Below, in pieces: positions 1-14,800 of a DNA stretch of 64,000 bases. The position numbers and the translations under genes were made by a program. Below the pieces are notes generated by a model, which saw only the letters and a program-made list of their open reading frames with translations, did no database searches and was not told the origin of the DNA. Source of the DNA: Apostichopus japonicus (Eukaryota; Echinodermata; Holothuroidea; Aspidochirotida; Stichopodidae); contig NC_092582.1 in NCBI RefSeq assembly GCF_037975245.1, forward strand, positions 3,504,501-3,568,500, in the 5' to 3' direction. Position 1 is the first letter of the stretch; every line of letters begins with the position of its first letter.

Positions 1-2943
1 CAGCTACAAATTGTGATGCTTTCATGTTTGAATTAGCAAGTACGGTAGAGAGAGAGGCGGCAATATTAAAAGGGATTCTTGAAAAACATAGAACCCGATT
101 TTTTTGCAGAATCTGTTAGATTTCAGTCATTTTTTCCCCCTGTGTTCACTAATTAGATCAACTTCATGGGTGTTAATCGAGTGTGCCCTTCTTCTCTGGA
201 TGGTCATTTGCTATCATGTAATTTGTATCCTATCTGGTTAAATGTGGGGCTTGGGATGGGGGTTGGGGAGGGGATTAGAGGGCAACTAGTGATATATGAA
301 TAGAATATCTGTATAAATACATATACTAAGTATATTTAGTAAGCTTATGAGAAATAGTGTCACGTCAGGGTTTAAATATGGGCACTTCAAATTTTTAAAT
401 ACTTCAAAAAGAAAATCTAAAAAAAAGATATTGCAAGATGGACACCAAACCATAATTATCTGGTATTTCTCTGGTTATTACTTCTAGAAAGGTTCTATAA
501 TTATGCAAATTAGGTATTTTGTCAGGATGAGGAGGACAATGAACTAGTGAAATTACCCACCTTCATCGTTTCTTTAATTAATTAAGTGCTGTAAGCAGAT
601 GGTACATGATGACCAACATGCTCAAAATGGTTGCCAAAATGTCTGCAACTTCCGAATTATCCAACTGTCTCAAACTGGTGGCTGTATAGATCTCTGAGTC
701 AACTATAGCTGTCATATCTGCTGAAGCAACTCTCTTAACCATTTACTGTACATAGATTCTCCCGAATGCTTGGTAATATTACCTGCATCTACTGGATTGG
801 CTTCCTTATTTTTCCCGGTTATTTTCTGCTCGCCTCTGAAAGCATTATTTTGCCAACCCCGTCTAAGGATCAATTACCGCAGAGTAAAACATAATACTAC
901 GGTTTTAGAGGTCACTGTTCCCTTTACGAATGAAACTTAAACCATTCTGCATACATACGTCTTAACGAAATACATTTCGTCCCTTTTTGCAGAGCATCTT
1001 GGGAAACAGACTACTTCACACAGTTCTTTATAATTTATTCTCGTAATGTAATTTTGAAGATTGCAAGATCTACGTACGGCAAAATGTAACCTGGCACGAA
1101 AACATGAATGGCTGTCCTCAGTCTTTGTTAATAGAATTTCCTAGTTAACACTTCAGCTTAAATTGTCATCGCACATTTTGCCTCCCCCCCTGCCTCCTTC
1201 CCCCGGCTTTTTAAAAAAAAAAAGCAACGTTTTATCATCAGTGTAATTCTTTGAGAGGTTAGTCTGAGAAAGATGCCTATGGGATGAATGATTGCCAAAG
1301 TGCACTGACAGTGTGTGTCTCTTTAGTATGCAAGCGTACAATAGTACATTGCACTTTTAATATATACCTTAGAATGTACTCACAAGCCCGTAAGTGGATT
1401 TCATTGATTGCAAGTAGAAAATGCACTTTACTTGCCATTTCCTGCAAACATTTATAAACTTAAGATGTATTGTTTTGGTCTGGGGGGTCCTGTATTGGGA
1501 ATGGAAGGTACCCCCGCCTGAATGCTTGAAAGGTTTGTTCATGAAGAACTGATGCCATGTACTATGTTAGTTCCTGGTGAGGGTTTTGTTGGAATGAAGC
1601 AGTTTTGTCTTGTCTGGTTTCTTTCCTCTGACAGTGGATAGGTTTATACATAGTGTGCTAAATTCAACACAATATGTAGTCTAACTTTGCATATATATAC
1701 TATTGTTGAATGAAGTGCCCTTGCACATATAGGTAAATTTGGACTAAGGTTTCTGCATAATTTATCAATACCGTAGCAAGTACTGGGATTTTTATCATTT
1801 CTTCCCCGGGCTGGTTTTATCAGTCAGTAGGCTGCTTTCCTTCTGATGTACCAGATGTCCGTTTGGGTGTACTGCTGTATATGTGCACTGCACAGTTAGC
1901 TGCAGATTGTAAAGTCTCTCCATTCAGAGACACAGTCACTGTAGGCTGTACCAGTATGTTGTAAGTGAGCTAGCAGTGTGTGCTGCTAGCAAACAAACGG
2001 GAGGGAGAACGAGCCCTGAGTGGGCAGACGAAAGGGATGGCCAGTGTGTGAATAATATGAGATGTCTGACAATGTCGGTTTCACAATGTTTTACTTCTCC
2101 CATGTTAATTTATAACTCTGGATATATCATATGTCCATTGTTAATGTCATGTTGATGTTTACCATTAAAATCAATAACATAAACCGTCTACAGTATAGAG
2201 TAGAATATTTTGACATTCAAAAATGTTTGCTACATTTGTAAAGTACTGTTAGTGCAGGGTACTATTGATGCCTACATGAGAGCATCGCAAGCTACCGAGC
2301 AAAATTTATCCATCAATGATTGATACTAGATGAAACGGAAAGAGGTGAATTAATTCTAGTTTGTGTGTTCTGTGAAATACATTACACGTTACTATCCCGA
2401 TCATAAAATGTGTGACACTACTCAATGAGCTTTTCCAGTGCTAATTGGCCTGGACGTGTGTACAGTACATGTATACATGCAGTTTGCTACATTTGTAAAG
2501 TACTGATAGTACAGGTAATATATTGCTCTGTAAATGAAAGCATTGCAAGGTACTGAGCAAAATTGATCCATTAATGATTGATAATTAGATGTCTGAAGTT
2601 TTTCATGATCGAGATATCTGTCATACAGTTTAAACTAAAGACAATGGTTGGGTTTCTGTCTCCTGAAAGGATATACAGTAAACTGAGACAACTGAGTAAA
2701 TAGGGAATCAAAGATATAACTTGCAAGAGAAATATGATATTATACAGCTATCTCTAAGGCTGCTTTGTCTAAAATGAATAATATCCTATAAATTTTTAAT
2801 CATTTTCATGATATCTAGAGATTCCAATACAGTAAATCATCTTCTCTGAATCTCATGGGCACAACGTAATATTTAAATTAATGTTTGATATCGATGAGAT
2901 GAAAGTGCCAAAAAACTGATTTTTTTTCAATCTCTTCCAACAG
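1..2943 (+). other. intron of the GPSM2-like gene, upstream part cut by window
   Basis: No LGN-type coding segment is visible before the acceptor at 2943, so this is the 3' part of an intron. It holds an imperfect duplicated segment (2224-2335 and 2482-2594) and short T and C runs. Nothing else recognisable was seen. Confidence 0.7.
2224..2594. repeat. two diverged copies of a ~112-bp segment
   Basis: Copies at about 2224-2335 and 2482-2594, same orientation, offset 258. They share gctacatttgtaaagtactg, then a run with 'gagcaaaatt.atccat.aatgattgata'-like spacing. About 80-85 percent alike by eye, so an old local duplication. Confidence 0.7.
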
Positions 2944-3079
2944 ATCGATTGAAGACCGTCTTGGGGAGGCAAAAGCCAGTGGTAACATAGGGAACACCTT
3001 AAAAGTCCTCGGCAAATACGATGAAGCCATTCTTTGTTGTCAGAAACATTTGGAAATATCAAGAGAGCTGAAAGATACG
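2944..3079 (+). CDS. GPSM2: GPSM2-like exon 1 of window: TPR unit
   Basis: Acceptor ccaacag before 2944 and donor gtaaga at 3080. The exon begins with one base of a split codon and then encodes 45 residues, including [20 protein letters not shown] and [12 protein letters not shown], a complete TPR with the LGN-family signature. It ends in phase 0. Because it matches an internal LGN repeat, at least one or two TPR exons and the start codon must lie upstream of base 1. Confidence 0.95.
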
Positions 3080-6000
3080 GTAAGATAAAACACAGGAAGG
3101 AAAACTCTACCAGTAAATACTGAAATATTCCTTATTGTTTATTCAAGCATTTTATGGTTTGGTTCAACGTTGTGTAATTCTTTACACATACTGTAACTGG
3201 TTACCCTTCATTCTAATTTGGAACTTATTTTGGTTACGACCATTCGGCTGCCCCCCCCCCCCAATACCAGAGTTTTTAACCAATGAACCCATTTCCCAAA
3301 AATGTCTGTGTTCTACACATTTAACATTACACACATATATATGCTTTGTTTAATTGTCAGAAATTTGAAGCATTTGCCAAAAAAAATATGTGGTACTTTT
3401 ATTTGCAACCTTGAAATCAAGTATTGTTGCTTTAAATCAACAATAAGCTCTAAAATAGTTGAATGGAAGGAGATATATTTTTCTTTGGAAGGAATCGAGA
3501 ATGCTTGGTAATACAGGTTTGGGTGAGACCAAACGTATGTCAGAGTCTTGGATGCATTGCAGTTGGTAAGGTTAAGGACGAGTGTGCACACTTTAAAGAG
3601 AGGACTTCACACGCTGTGTGTATCTGGTCTTCTTTGGTCATAATAATAATAAAATAATAATATTTGCTTTTTATATAGCGCTTTATACCAGCGATAGGTC
3701 TCAAAGTGCTTAAAATTACCCCTGGTCAATGATAACCTGTCCCAGAGACAATCCCACCAGTCGGCAGCAGTTATATATTGCACCCAATGACAAGTTACCT
3801 CACAGGTACCCACTTAACCCCTGGATGGCGAGAGGCAAGTGAGATAAAGCATCTTGCATAAGCGACACAACGTAATGAACTAGGCAGGAATCGAACCAGC
3901 AATCCTTGGATCACGAGTCCGATGCCTTAGCCAATTGGCCACCACGCTCTCTTTGGTCATCAGTTGGCATGAGAAGCAACGTTGGTATTGGTCAGTATTG
4001 AAATATACACAGTATGGAAATATATGATTTCCATGTCCTTAGAATTGGCCTGGATTACTGTATCATCTTTGTGGGTATGGATCAAAGTTAGAGTGTAGAA
4101 CTGATGTACCAGTTTATTCACAGACCTTAGATAGGTCTGCTGATCTATCTATAGCACTAATCATTTTCTATATTTATTTTCATTCTAGTTCTAGGCTCTG
4201 TGGTATATATTTTATGCTCAGCACATGATCTTCCATTCTTTTTGTAGGCTCTGTTTTTATCTCTTTTATCTCATCTACAACCGAATGCTTTCCTTATTTA
4301 AGCGATATTAGAAAATCTTGTATACTCTCCGTAGATCATCCATCAAATCTTACCCCACGATTGTTTTTTGTCTGTATACTACCTCCCTTCTTGAAGAAGC
4401 TTTGCTCTGCACCGCTCAAAAAGTTCAACATCCCTTTAATACTTACTGAAATATGGCTGACCTGTCCCACCCTCACCATCACACACTCAATCTAGGGTAC
4501 AGTAGTTGCTATATTTAAGAATGTTTGTAAAACAACATTCCTCATTGACATCAGTAGGTACAGAAGCTAAATGTTTGTTAGTATTTTTTATTTCTTTCTT
4601 CAACCATCTCTCTCACTCAGTAGGAAATATATCAAATGTTGGATCAACTAACAACCCCCCCCCCCCCCCTCCTAAAATAATATTTGCTGCTATTATAATA
4701 TCAGTCTTTAAGTCACACACCTCTGGAATGTTTACTTCTCACTAGATCTTACATTATGTAAGACATACCACAGCTGCCATCACAACCTTGAGTGGCAGAG
4801 AGATTTTCAGCAAAATTTAAAGACCTCAAAGACAACAGGGCAGAAAGGGGGGATGATGGGGGGGGGCATGGTGGTGGCGGAAGCAAAATCAGAGATGAAA
4901 TGTACATATATTGATCGTACCGTCTCTCATGGAAATACATTGACACGGATTTTATCGATTGTATGAAGACCCTGGGGCATGATACTAAAGGAAGTTTCGG
5001 ATTCCTCTGTCTGTGAAATAGAGATGTTTACGTGATCATTCATAAATGATAGATAAGATGAAACCGTTTACCGTCACTCGTCTCGCGAGAGAAGTGTGTG
5101 TCTGATTTTGAGGTTAGTTTATGAATTCAAGACTTCTCTGTTCAATTTCTGGATATATTTCTGCATTAGTATACTGTACATTAAATCTCCTAATTCCTAA
5201 ACACATACATTTGTAACAATAATGAATGACAATTCCATTTAGGGGATTCTCTGGGTTCTGTTTTGCCCTTCTTTTCTCTTTTTCATTACTTCTTGTCAAA
5301 AGTAAACCAACAGTGGCTCATGTGCACTTGGTAACTTTTCTCCCGGAAAGGTTCATAAAAAATTTCATAACATTACACTTGATTCACTAATACACTCATA
5401 CAGAGTCTTAATTTCCGTTATATATACCTTAAAACAGGGTTTGCTTTTACTTATGATCAAGTCAGTTTCTAATAACAGAAACAAATGGAAGATACCTCAT
5501 CATCATACAATTAACCAACGCTGTCCTGATTTCCAGTTTCACCAACAGAAGTGGTGAATCATGTTAACAGTAAATACTTATTGGAATAGCTACTAATGCT
5601 GGTATATTCTCTTACTGTAAATTTTATTAATGATTTCAGTTCCAGCAGCAAAACATACTAACAAAACCCAAGCATCTTGACCACAACCTTGCAGCATGAA
5701 ATATATATTTGAAGATTCGTGGGTATATCGATATAATCATGATAGTCAGTATGTCAATAGCAGTGATTTCGACGATATCATTTTCCGACCATATCGATAA
5801 ATAGAAAATATCCATATGTAGAAAATACCGATTAAATATAGAAATATAGACTACTTCAATATCACAGAGACTTGCCTTTATTCCACTAAATATCGATGCG
5901 CTAATTTGAGCGAGGTTTTGTACAAATTCTTATATTACCAATATTTATGCAAAAACAATCTTAACTCCGACCTTTCTAGTTCTTTCTGCTAAACAGTGAT

Positions 6001-9000
6001 AAGAGTAGCCTAGTTTGCCTCACTGATATTCTTTACCGACCAAAATGGTATATTCCGAACAGCTAAATACTGACTTTATTGATACTGTGCCCACTATATA
6101 GATACTAACTATATATAGAGAAAGTTATAGCGAGATCGGTCGTCACTGCTGCTACGTTCCAACGTCAAGGGAGTTTGTTTACACTGTAGTCTTGCCACAC
6201 ACAGTGGCCACCAGAGCTTAAGATGATGACCCACACAAAAGTCGGAAAACCCAATTAAATGGAAGTCACTGTAATATGCAATAGTGAAGAACTAACCTAT
6301 GACCCAATAGGCATTGTATTTTGGGAGAAACAATTTTTTCATTGAAGATTGGCTGTTTTTACAAACCAATGTATTGAATGAGAACTTATCTTATGTTAGT
6401 AACACTATTTCAAGTATTAATCATAATACATAGACAACTATTCAAACCAGCTTCATTGTCATTTTTGTAACACTTTGATCACAGTTTGTATCATTCTGTG
6501 CCAAGCTGTGTATATCAACAGCAAGCACGGGCCAGTTATGCTGGAAACCCTGATGAATGACATGAACATATTCAACTATCTAGCCGGTGACACATAGATT
6601 TTCTGCACGGTACCTGGGGATTTAGTGCCCGGTACCTGGGGATTTACTGCCATGCGGCATCCCACCATCAATCCCACATCCATGATGTATTTCTTATTAT
6701 TACAGACAGTAGGCCTACAACGTCATGACTTTCAGATATTGTTCTACAATGTACTGCATTGAGGGGACAAGCGGGCTAGCAAAATTGGAAGGATAGATGA
6801 CCTGTGGATGGTTCTATATTTGATGGTAGTAAGTAATATGAAACAACACGGGGATATACTTCGCATATTTCTTTGAGGGTCTGACGACTTTTGTCAAGAT
6901 TGAGGTATCAACATGACACCTGCTAATATCTAGAAGTAACACACAGGTTTATTTACTGGGTCTTACTATTTATTGCATGTTCCATTTCTGGTTTATGGAG
7001 GAATAAAGTAAATAAAAAAGAGTAAAACAACACGCTGCATAATATGAATGCGGGATTCTGTGTCCGGGAAGCAATGTTTTTGCCAGGGAAGCAAAGTCTT
7101 CAAATTGCTTGCATCCGGGTGGACACAACTTTTTTTTGAGAAACAAACCCCAAGTACACACACTCACAACTAGTGTTGCGCCGATATTACCAATATCGGT
7201 TTTGGCCGATATCCGATATTATCATCCCAATATGGGTCCGATACCGATACGATACCGATATTTTTTAACAGACAAAATAAAGGCAAAATCGTACTTTTTA
7301 GTCATGCATATACATTCACAAATACATCTTCAAGTAAACAACAAAATATGGTGTTTTGTTTTCCTTTTGTCCTAAGTTGAAAAGAATGACTTTTTTCCTG
7401 ATTTTGAAAAAGAAAATGGTAATTGAAATCCAACCGAAATCTTTTTCACTGCAGTGCTGCACACGATAATAAAATGGACGCAGTAAATGTGAGCCTTAAC
7501 ATCGTAAAGACTTAGAAGTAGCTACAGTGTTAACGTATGCTTGCAAAATTGCATCTTAATTAGGTTCGAACTGTCGATCACAATGTAAAAGTTAAAATTT
7601 ATTGAGTTTATACTCAATGTACAACTTATTCACTTGACCGAATAGAGAAAAAAAACTGAAAATCAGTAGAGAAATTACCAATTGTGTACGGAAAGTAAGG
7701 TGGTACACCTTTCAAATATTACGAAAGATCGAGCAAAACCAAGGGTGTAGGAACCGGGGGGCTGGGGGGGCGCCAGCCCCCCCCAGTGAAAAATATGGGG
7801 GCGGAAGTATCATTCCGCCCCCCGCTCCGCAAGTCAGAAAACCCCTTTTTCATTTCCAAATGAGAAAAAAATTTCATTTGGAGCACCAAATTGCATTTAA
7901 GGCCAGGTGAAAATACAAAATTCTTTACAAAATGGAGTGGGAGTTGAAGTGTGCTATATTGCACCAAATTGCATCTGAGGCCACCTGGAAATGCAAAAAA
8001 AATCCAAAGGGGAGGGGGACACCCCCTCCCCTTAGACCCCTCCCCCAGGCCGGCCATCAGTCTTCAGCCCCCCACTCAAAAGTACCTTCCTACGCCACTG
8101 AGCAAAACACTTTCGAAAAATTCTTTACAAAATGGGCATATCGTACTAAATGCAACTAATGTCATGTGAACAAGGCTCTAGTGCATCCATTTATGAATAT
8201 ACCGTAAGACCAAATCTGTTGTTAAGCGGGGGAAAAAGAAAGTATTTTCTAGAATTTCCAAAAATACGGAAAAAATTATATCCTACCATACTTAAGTGTA
8301 GAGCAAATAGCCTAACCACCTCGGCGGTTACGGATCCCACGTAACTAAAAAGTTCCCTGGCAACGTGCCAAAAATGTTAACAAACAGGTGTTACACGGGG
8401 GATGAGCTCACAGTTGTGTGGGAGGGTACCTAGGAAAATTCACAGCACATGTACCGTGGTAGTTGGGTATAGGGTTAAACATTGCAGTTGTAAAAATGTA
8501 CGCATAGTGCACGCTATTCATTGTTAGGCAGTCTAGAAACAGGGCTTAGCTGAACGTTGTTTGTTTCATAACATCGGAGGTTTTGTAAGGTGCACTTTTT
8601 AAAGATTGAAACACAGATTAAATCTCATTTCATTTTATAACATAATATAGCTACTTTAACTTGTCATTTTAAAATTTTCATCAGTTTCGTGACAATTTAA
8701 ATAAAAAAGTTGTCAGTATTTTGCATCCGCAACTGCGATTTTTTTCATCGCCAGACACGCAAAAAATGCCAAAATTTTCTCACGAGGGGTTCTACCCCAT
8801 GACCCCACCAAGGCCCTAAGGCGGGCCCCTGGACACCACGCCTTTATGCTCGCACGCTACGCATTCTCGGCGAACACAGGCAGGAAATCGGCAGTGTGTT
8901 CGCGAAAATTGAACAAGGTTTTCCAACACTGCTGAACTGTGCAGTTATGCATCATGTTCAAGGTTTTCACGGAGGCCTTTGGAAAATGAATGGTTAGTAC

Positions 9001-11823
9001 AGTGTATGTATGCTGCACTAATGCTGTGTGTAGGCCAAGGTTCACGAACGAAGGTCATTGGTTATATTCGCGCGCCGTAGACGTGTTTTTAGAGGTTACG
9101 GAGGGTCAGGTCTACATGGATATTAATCGAAAATGAATCTGAGTTGAACTGACGCTAAAGAAATGGATCGTCTTGGACAGATTAACAAATCATTGCAAGT
9201 GTAAAGAAGTAGCTCTGCTGTTAAAAAGAAAAGTTCAATATCGGTTTGCTGTTTTCGGCAATAACGCAAAATTTTACCGATACCGATATGCTGCCGATAT
9301 TGCAAATATCGGCCGATACCGATATTGAAAGCGATTATCGTAGCAACACTACTCACAACTAGGCCTTTAGATGCAAACATAACAAATCACACATTTTTTA
9401 TGAACATCTTTCTTTCTTTTTAAGAAAACCATGCAACTTATGCTCAAAAGAACCAAAATTTCTTGCAATCCAACAGATTATTGAATGTTTTGAAAACAAA
9501 TAAATCATAAGAATCAACGAAGCAAGATACAGAAAACATTTAACAGCATTTCATTATAGAGATTTTCATGCTAAAAATAATCACTGATGCATTTCCAAAT
9601 TTCTCTGTGATCTGCATGATCAGTTTACTTTATTGTTTATATTTTATTTAAACTTGTTGTCTAAATTTAAATGCTTAGAAATAATAAAAAAACTTCAACT
9701 TTAAAATGAAGTCCTACTTAACCAAGCCCTCTGCATTTTCATACCTAGATGTCTCATATTGTCTGTCTTTTACCAAAATGTAAAGAAAAAGGAACAATCA
9801 TTCCAATAGTAGACAACAGAGATAAAATCAATTTAAATCATTTCTATTTCATGCATGAAATTATTGATGGAAAGTCTGATGATATGCATTATAAAGCATT
9901 AATTGTGACATCTTTCCTGTATCTATGGCAATGAAGTGTGTATTGTTCAACGGCCAGATTTCCCTCCTAGAAACATAAAGATTTCTAACATTTTCAAAAT
10001 GAGTCTTTTCTGCGCTCTTCATCGGCATAGCAACTGCATCTCAAAACAGTGCAGTGAATTGAAAAAATTTATTAACTGTGTTATGCAATTAGTTGAAGGT
10101 AGCAATTCACGCTTTGTGTTTTCAAAATATATCATAACAAAATCTTACAAAATGACTTTGGATTGATATTTGCTGTTGATATGTGTCATACTCTAGAAAA
10201 ACAGGAAAATTTGATTAATTCTAGTAACATTTCTATAGCTCTTCTGGTTTTCAAGATTTCACTATAAAGTTTAAAAGTATTCTAAAATTCTGGAATTGCT
10301 CCTAAATCGATGATGATGTTGGGTCCCTAGTCCAGGCTCTAAATCTTAATGTTAATCTAGTGTTTAATGTTAAATAAAATAATTTTTTTATAGCTCAGTC
10401 AGAAATGTTCTGATAAATGTCATGGAACAACAGAGCACCCATATTCCATACCATTTCTCCTAAAAGACAAAGTTGGAATAAGTATAGTTAAGGTCATCAG
10501 AAATTGTCCCGAAATATGTTACAAAGGCAATACTTTTGATAGACTTTTACTGAAAAATCTTTTGAGTATTTTCCCTCAGTGAGATGTTTATTTCGTCAAA
10601 ATTTGTTCTCAACAAAATTATAAAAGATTTTGCCTCGTTCAGAATTACAGACATGACAAATTCAAATATCTGATATTGTCAGTGCACTTGCAGCGAATAG
10701 GCCATACCTAGTTGCATTAAACAAACCATATATATATATACTGTATATGTAACATACTGTAAGTGTGCTTTAAATGCATAACACACCTGAAGATGAACCA
10801 AGATAATTTATGTAACAGCAGTCCAAAGTAATTTAGAATATATATCCCTTTGTGTTATAATGCTAAAGGAAAGTAAGTAATTTTCCATTCTGATATTGTC
10901 TGATATTTTCAGTGCACTTGCAACGTTAGGATATATACCTAGTTGCATTAAACATACCATATATACTGTATATATATGCAAGATAATGTACGTGTGCTTT
11001 CAGTGCATAACACACCTGAAGATGAACCAAGATAATTTATGTATCAGCAGTCCAAAGTAATTTAGAATATATATCCCTTTGTGTTAGAATGCTATTTAAG
11101 GAAAAGTAAGTAGTTTTCCATTCATGCCTCTTTGCAATATATGAAATTTATTAACTTTATTAAATAACCAAAATATAAATTGAGTGAGTCCAGATCAGTC
11201 CAGAATGAACCAATGATCTTTCTGGACGCAGAAGACGTACAGTAGAACAGCATTTGATGAATCACAGATGGACGAAGATAATTAGTCAACCTTAGAGGTA
11301 CTTATTATTATTAAAGTAAGGGGGGGTTTACTTTAACGAGTAATTCATATGACACTGATTCTACCTTGTCGACAGGTAAACATTAACGCAGCTTAATTTA
11401 AAGTTAATAGGGTCTTCACTCGCTGTAACTGACGTCTCTCACGTCATTAAAAGTAAGACAGTAATCTCATCTAAGTGGCAAGGCAAAGACTGATATATAT
11501 GGAATGGCTATCAAGTTCAATTAGAAACGAGAGCAGGCGTACCCTTAAGGCATCTTGAGTGTGTAGAAACAGACCTTATACTGGCTAACTGTACTTTTTG
11601 AGAAAATGTCACAGCACTGCTATAGTTAGTAGGTTGCTTCTCAGTGAGAACTGCTAGATCATGCGTTTAAACCAAAAATAGTTGTTTGTACTGTTTTGTC
11701 ATTTTTGGTTGATTGAACACTGTCGGTGATGATGTCATCCTCATTATTCACAATCCAATCTCTCCATCTTAAGTAGCTAGAGCTTGGTCTTGGTCTTCAT
11801 ATAGCCATGCATTCTGCATCTAG

Positions 11824-11888
<65 letters not shown>

Positions 11889-14800
11889 TTATATATATAT
11901 TTATATATATATATATATATATATAAATGTATATATATATTATATATATAGATATATATATATAGATATATATATAGAGAGATATATATAGATAGATATA
12001 TATAGATATATTGATATATGACCTGGGGGCTTCTCAGTTGTTATGAGGAATAGAGAATTTTACATGAAATTACCCGTACTGTTAAATTAAAAACAGACTA
12101 TATGATAACCATACAGTGCACGATGGATCAAGTACTTTCTATTTGTCCTGAAGCTGAAAGTATCTGGCTTGCATGATCAGAGATCATACATGTTTGAACA
12201 GACCCTGTAGCTCTGATGTATATAAATTAAAATGGCAATACAGCACAGGTATGTATACACATACAGTCCTCTTGGTGCATTAAAGCACTTAGTATTCAGT
12301 AGTTTGGCAGAATATTCGGACATGCCTTACAATCGCCACTTATTTACTGTGCAAATGTGCGTCAAGATATGATTGCAATTAATGAATCTAGGACATCATC
12401 ACCCACATTTTTGTGGCAAAAGTTTTTTGCTTTCCGTACGGTCACCAAGAGTTGATCTAATATTGTATGAAAATTGTATTAATTCCTTCAGTTTGGTGGA
12501 AGTTTACAGTATTGATGAACCTAGCCACAACAGAATGAATGATAATTATGACATTAGTAAGGCAATTGAGGTAAATATATAACATATATTTGTATTTGTA
12601 TTTAAAATGGAAACATCATATATCATTTTAATAATGATCGTACACAATAAATGAAAAGAAAAGTTTGGACAAAGTAATCAATTACTTTCCAAGGAGAAAT
12701 CAAACTACGTAAATCTACGTTACTATTACTTTCGGAAACTTGGATACAATTTTACTGATGCTCAAAGCTTGAACTTATTTAAGCAGACATGATTGAAAAT
12801 ACCTCAAAGAAGCTTTCTGATTGGTTAACAACCAGATGTGTGTTAAGTTGCCAAATGAATGGTTGGGCAACATTTCATTGCTAAAATATGCTAGTGTGTG
12901 TTTAAAACATGTGTAGAGTGGTAAAAACCATATATTAGTTTGAATATGTCACCTGTGTGTGAATTAGGGAAAGTGCAGGTATAGTTTGTCCAGAAGTTTC
13001 AGTGAATTTTTTTCTGAGACTGCAGCTTGTCAAATTTTCCGGAACTAGATAGAACCACCTAGATATGACACCACCCGTTTGTTGATTTAGAGCATGGCTA
13101 AAGACACCCATTGTTATTTTTTAATTATAATTATTAATATCCTTGTTTTCCTTTCAGCTGCATCCTATTCATGAAAGTTGTTAGAACTTTGTTACTGTCG
13201 AGATCAAGTTGCTAACATAATAGTTAATATCAGATCATATTCCAGCAACTCAAGTGTCTAACAATGTCCATTGGCATTGATGTCAGTAAAACAACATGGC
13301 TTAAATTTCAGAATGAAAAAATTATTATAGATTGGAAAAACAAAGTCATTGTGCTTTTAAAAGCTTTCACCTCCTGGCAGCACTAGTGGTATGACATCAC
13401 ACATGAATATCTTTTGAACCAGGATATCCTTCTAACAATGAAATATGAGGTTTTTTTTATTGTTTTTTGTTTTTTTAGCTGTTTTTTTTAGCTGCTTTGG
13501 ACCATTTCTTCAGATTTCACAAACATTTCTATCATTAGATAAAGAGATATGTTGGGTTTGTTTCTCCTTCAAGTATACCGGACAAATATTTAATGTTTGT
13601 TTATATACTGTAATTTACATGACAGTTTGACTTTTGATGTTTTTATTAACTTTGTTCAAATATATCATAAAATGGATACTTCTCATGGATAACTAATCTA
13701 CTCCGTACTCTGCTACTGTATCCTTTGGGATCATGGATCAACAAAAGGGATCATCTCAGCCTAAGACAGCAGTGCATGCCTACTGTGTGAAACTGCACAG
13801 CACCAAGCATGTCCTAGCTATATGCAGCGCCGCTCAGCGTCCTACTCTCTGCATGGTATAACTTATCTTTTCTTATTAATATAAGTTTATTGATCTTCAC
13901 ATAGATGTCATCAGAAGCAATAAAAACAAAACAACAACAACAAAAACTTCTAATCATGATCTTCTCACTCTGAATGTTGCTGCAGAGTCCCCTTAAAATA
14001 ATATCAAATCATTACTTTGGTGATTCCAATTTTGACCTTCTCTATCTTGGCCACTCTCCCATGACAGATGTTGTGGCCTGAGGAAAGGGGGCAACAGGGA
14101 GGTGGTATGCACCCCCCCACCCCCTAGTGCACTCCTAGCTCATATTTGAGAAATTTTTATATTGCCATGGGTGCTTAGTTATAAAATTTTGTGATAATGT
14201 ACAACTTTTGATGTAATTTATGTCACAAGGTTATTCCACAAACTATGGATGTTTTATTTACAAGTTCAACATTTTTGGCAAAACCCTCCATTTTGGCGAC
14301 CTTAGATAGAGTCATAACCCCTCCCCCGCCACTCCCCCTCACTTTAAATACCAGGGCTGTGGAGTATCCACACAAGCTGCAAATGGCAACAAGATGAGTG
14401 AAGTGCTTGACAGCTCTGCAACGAATGGAAATGACTTTAAATTATCTAATGAATTGTCTAAGAGAAGTTGGGAGAAAAAATAGACATAATGATTGTAATT
14501 ACAGGAATTGAAAAACTCGTTAAGATATTTCCTTTCCTTCTTCAAAATTAAATTTTTGACGCTCATTTAATATTCCATCTAGAAATTTAATCAATTCTTA
14601 CCTCCTTATCTTGTACTATTGTCACTGAGAAGTGTCAACATGCATACAGTATATTTCATTTTGCTTTGAAAGTAAACTTGCGCGTCAGCAATGTTTAATT
14701 AGATATTTGAGATTTCTTATGACGTATATTTGAGCAAATTTCACACAACTGGGTGCACATTTCAATCATCTGTGTATTACTCGTCAATGTTCCTGAGAAA

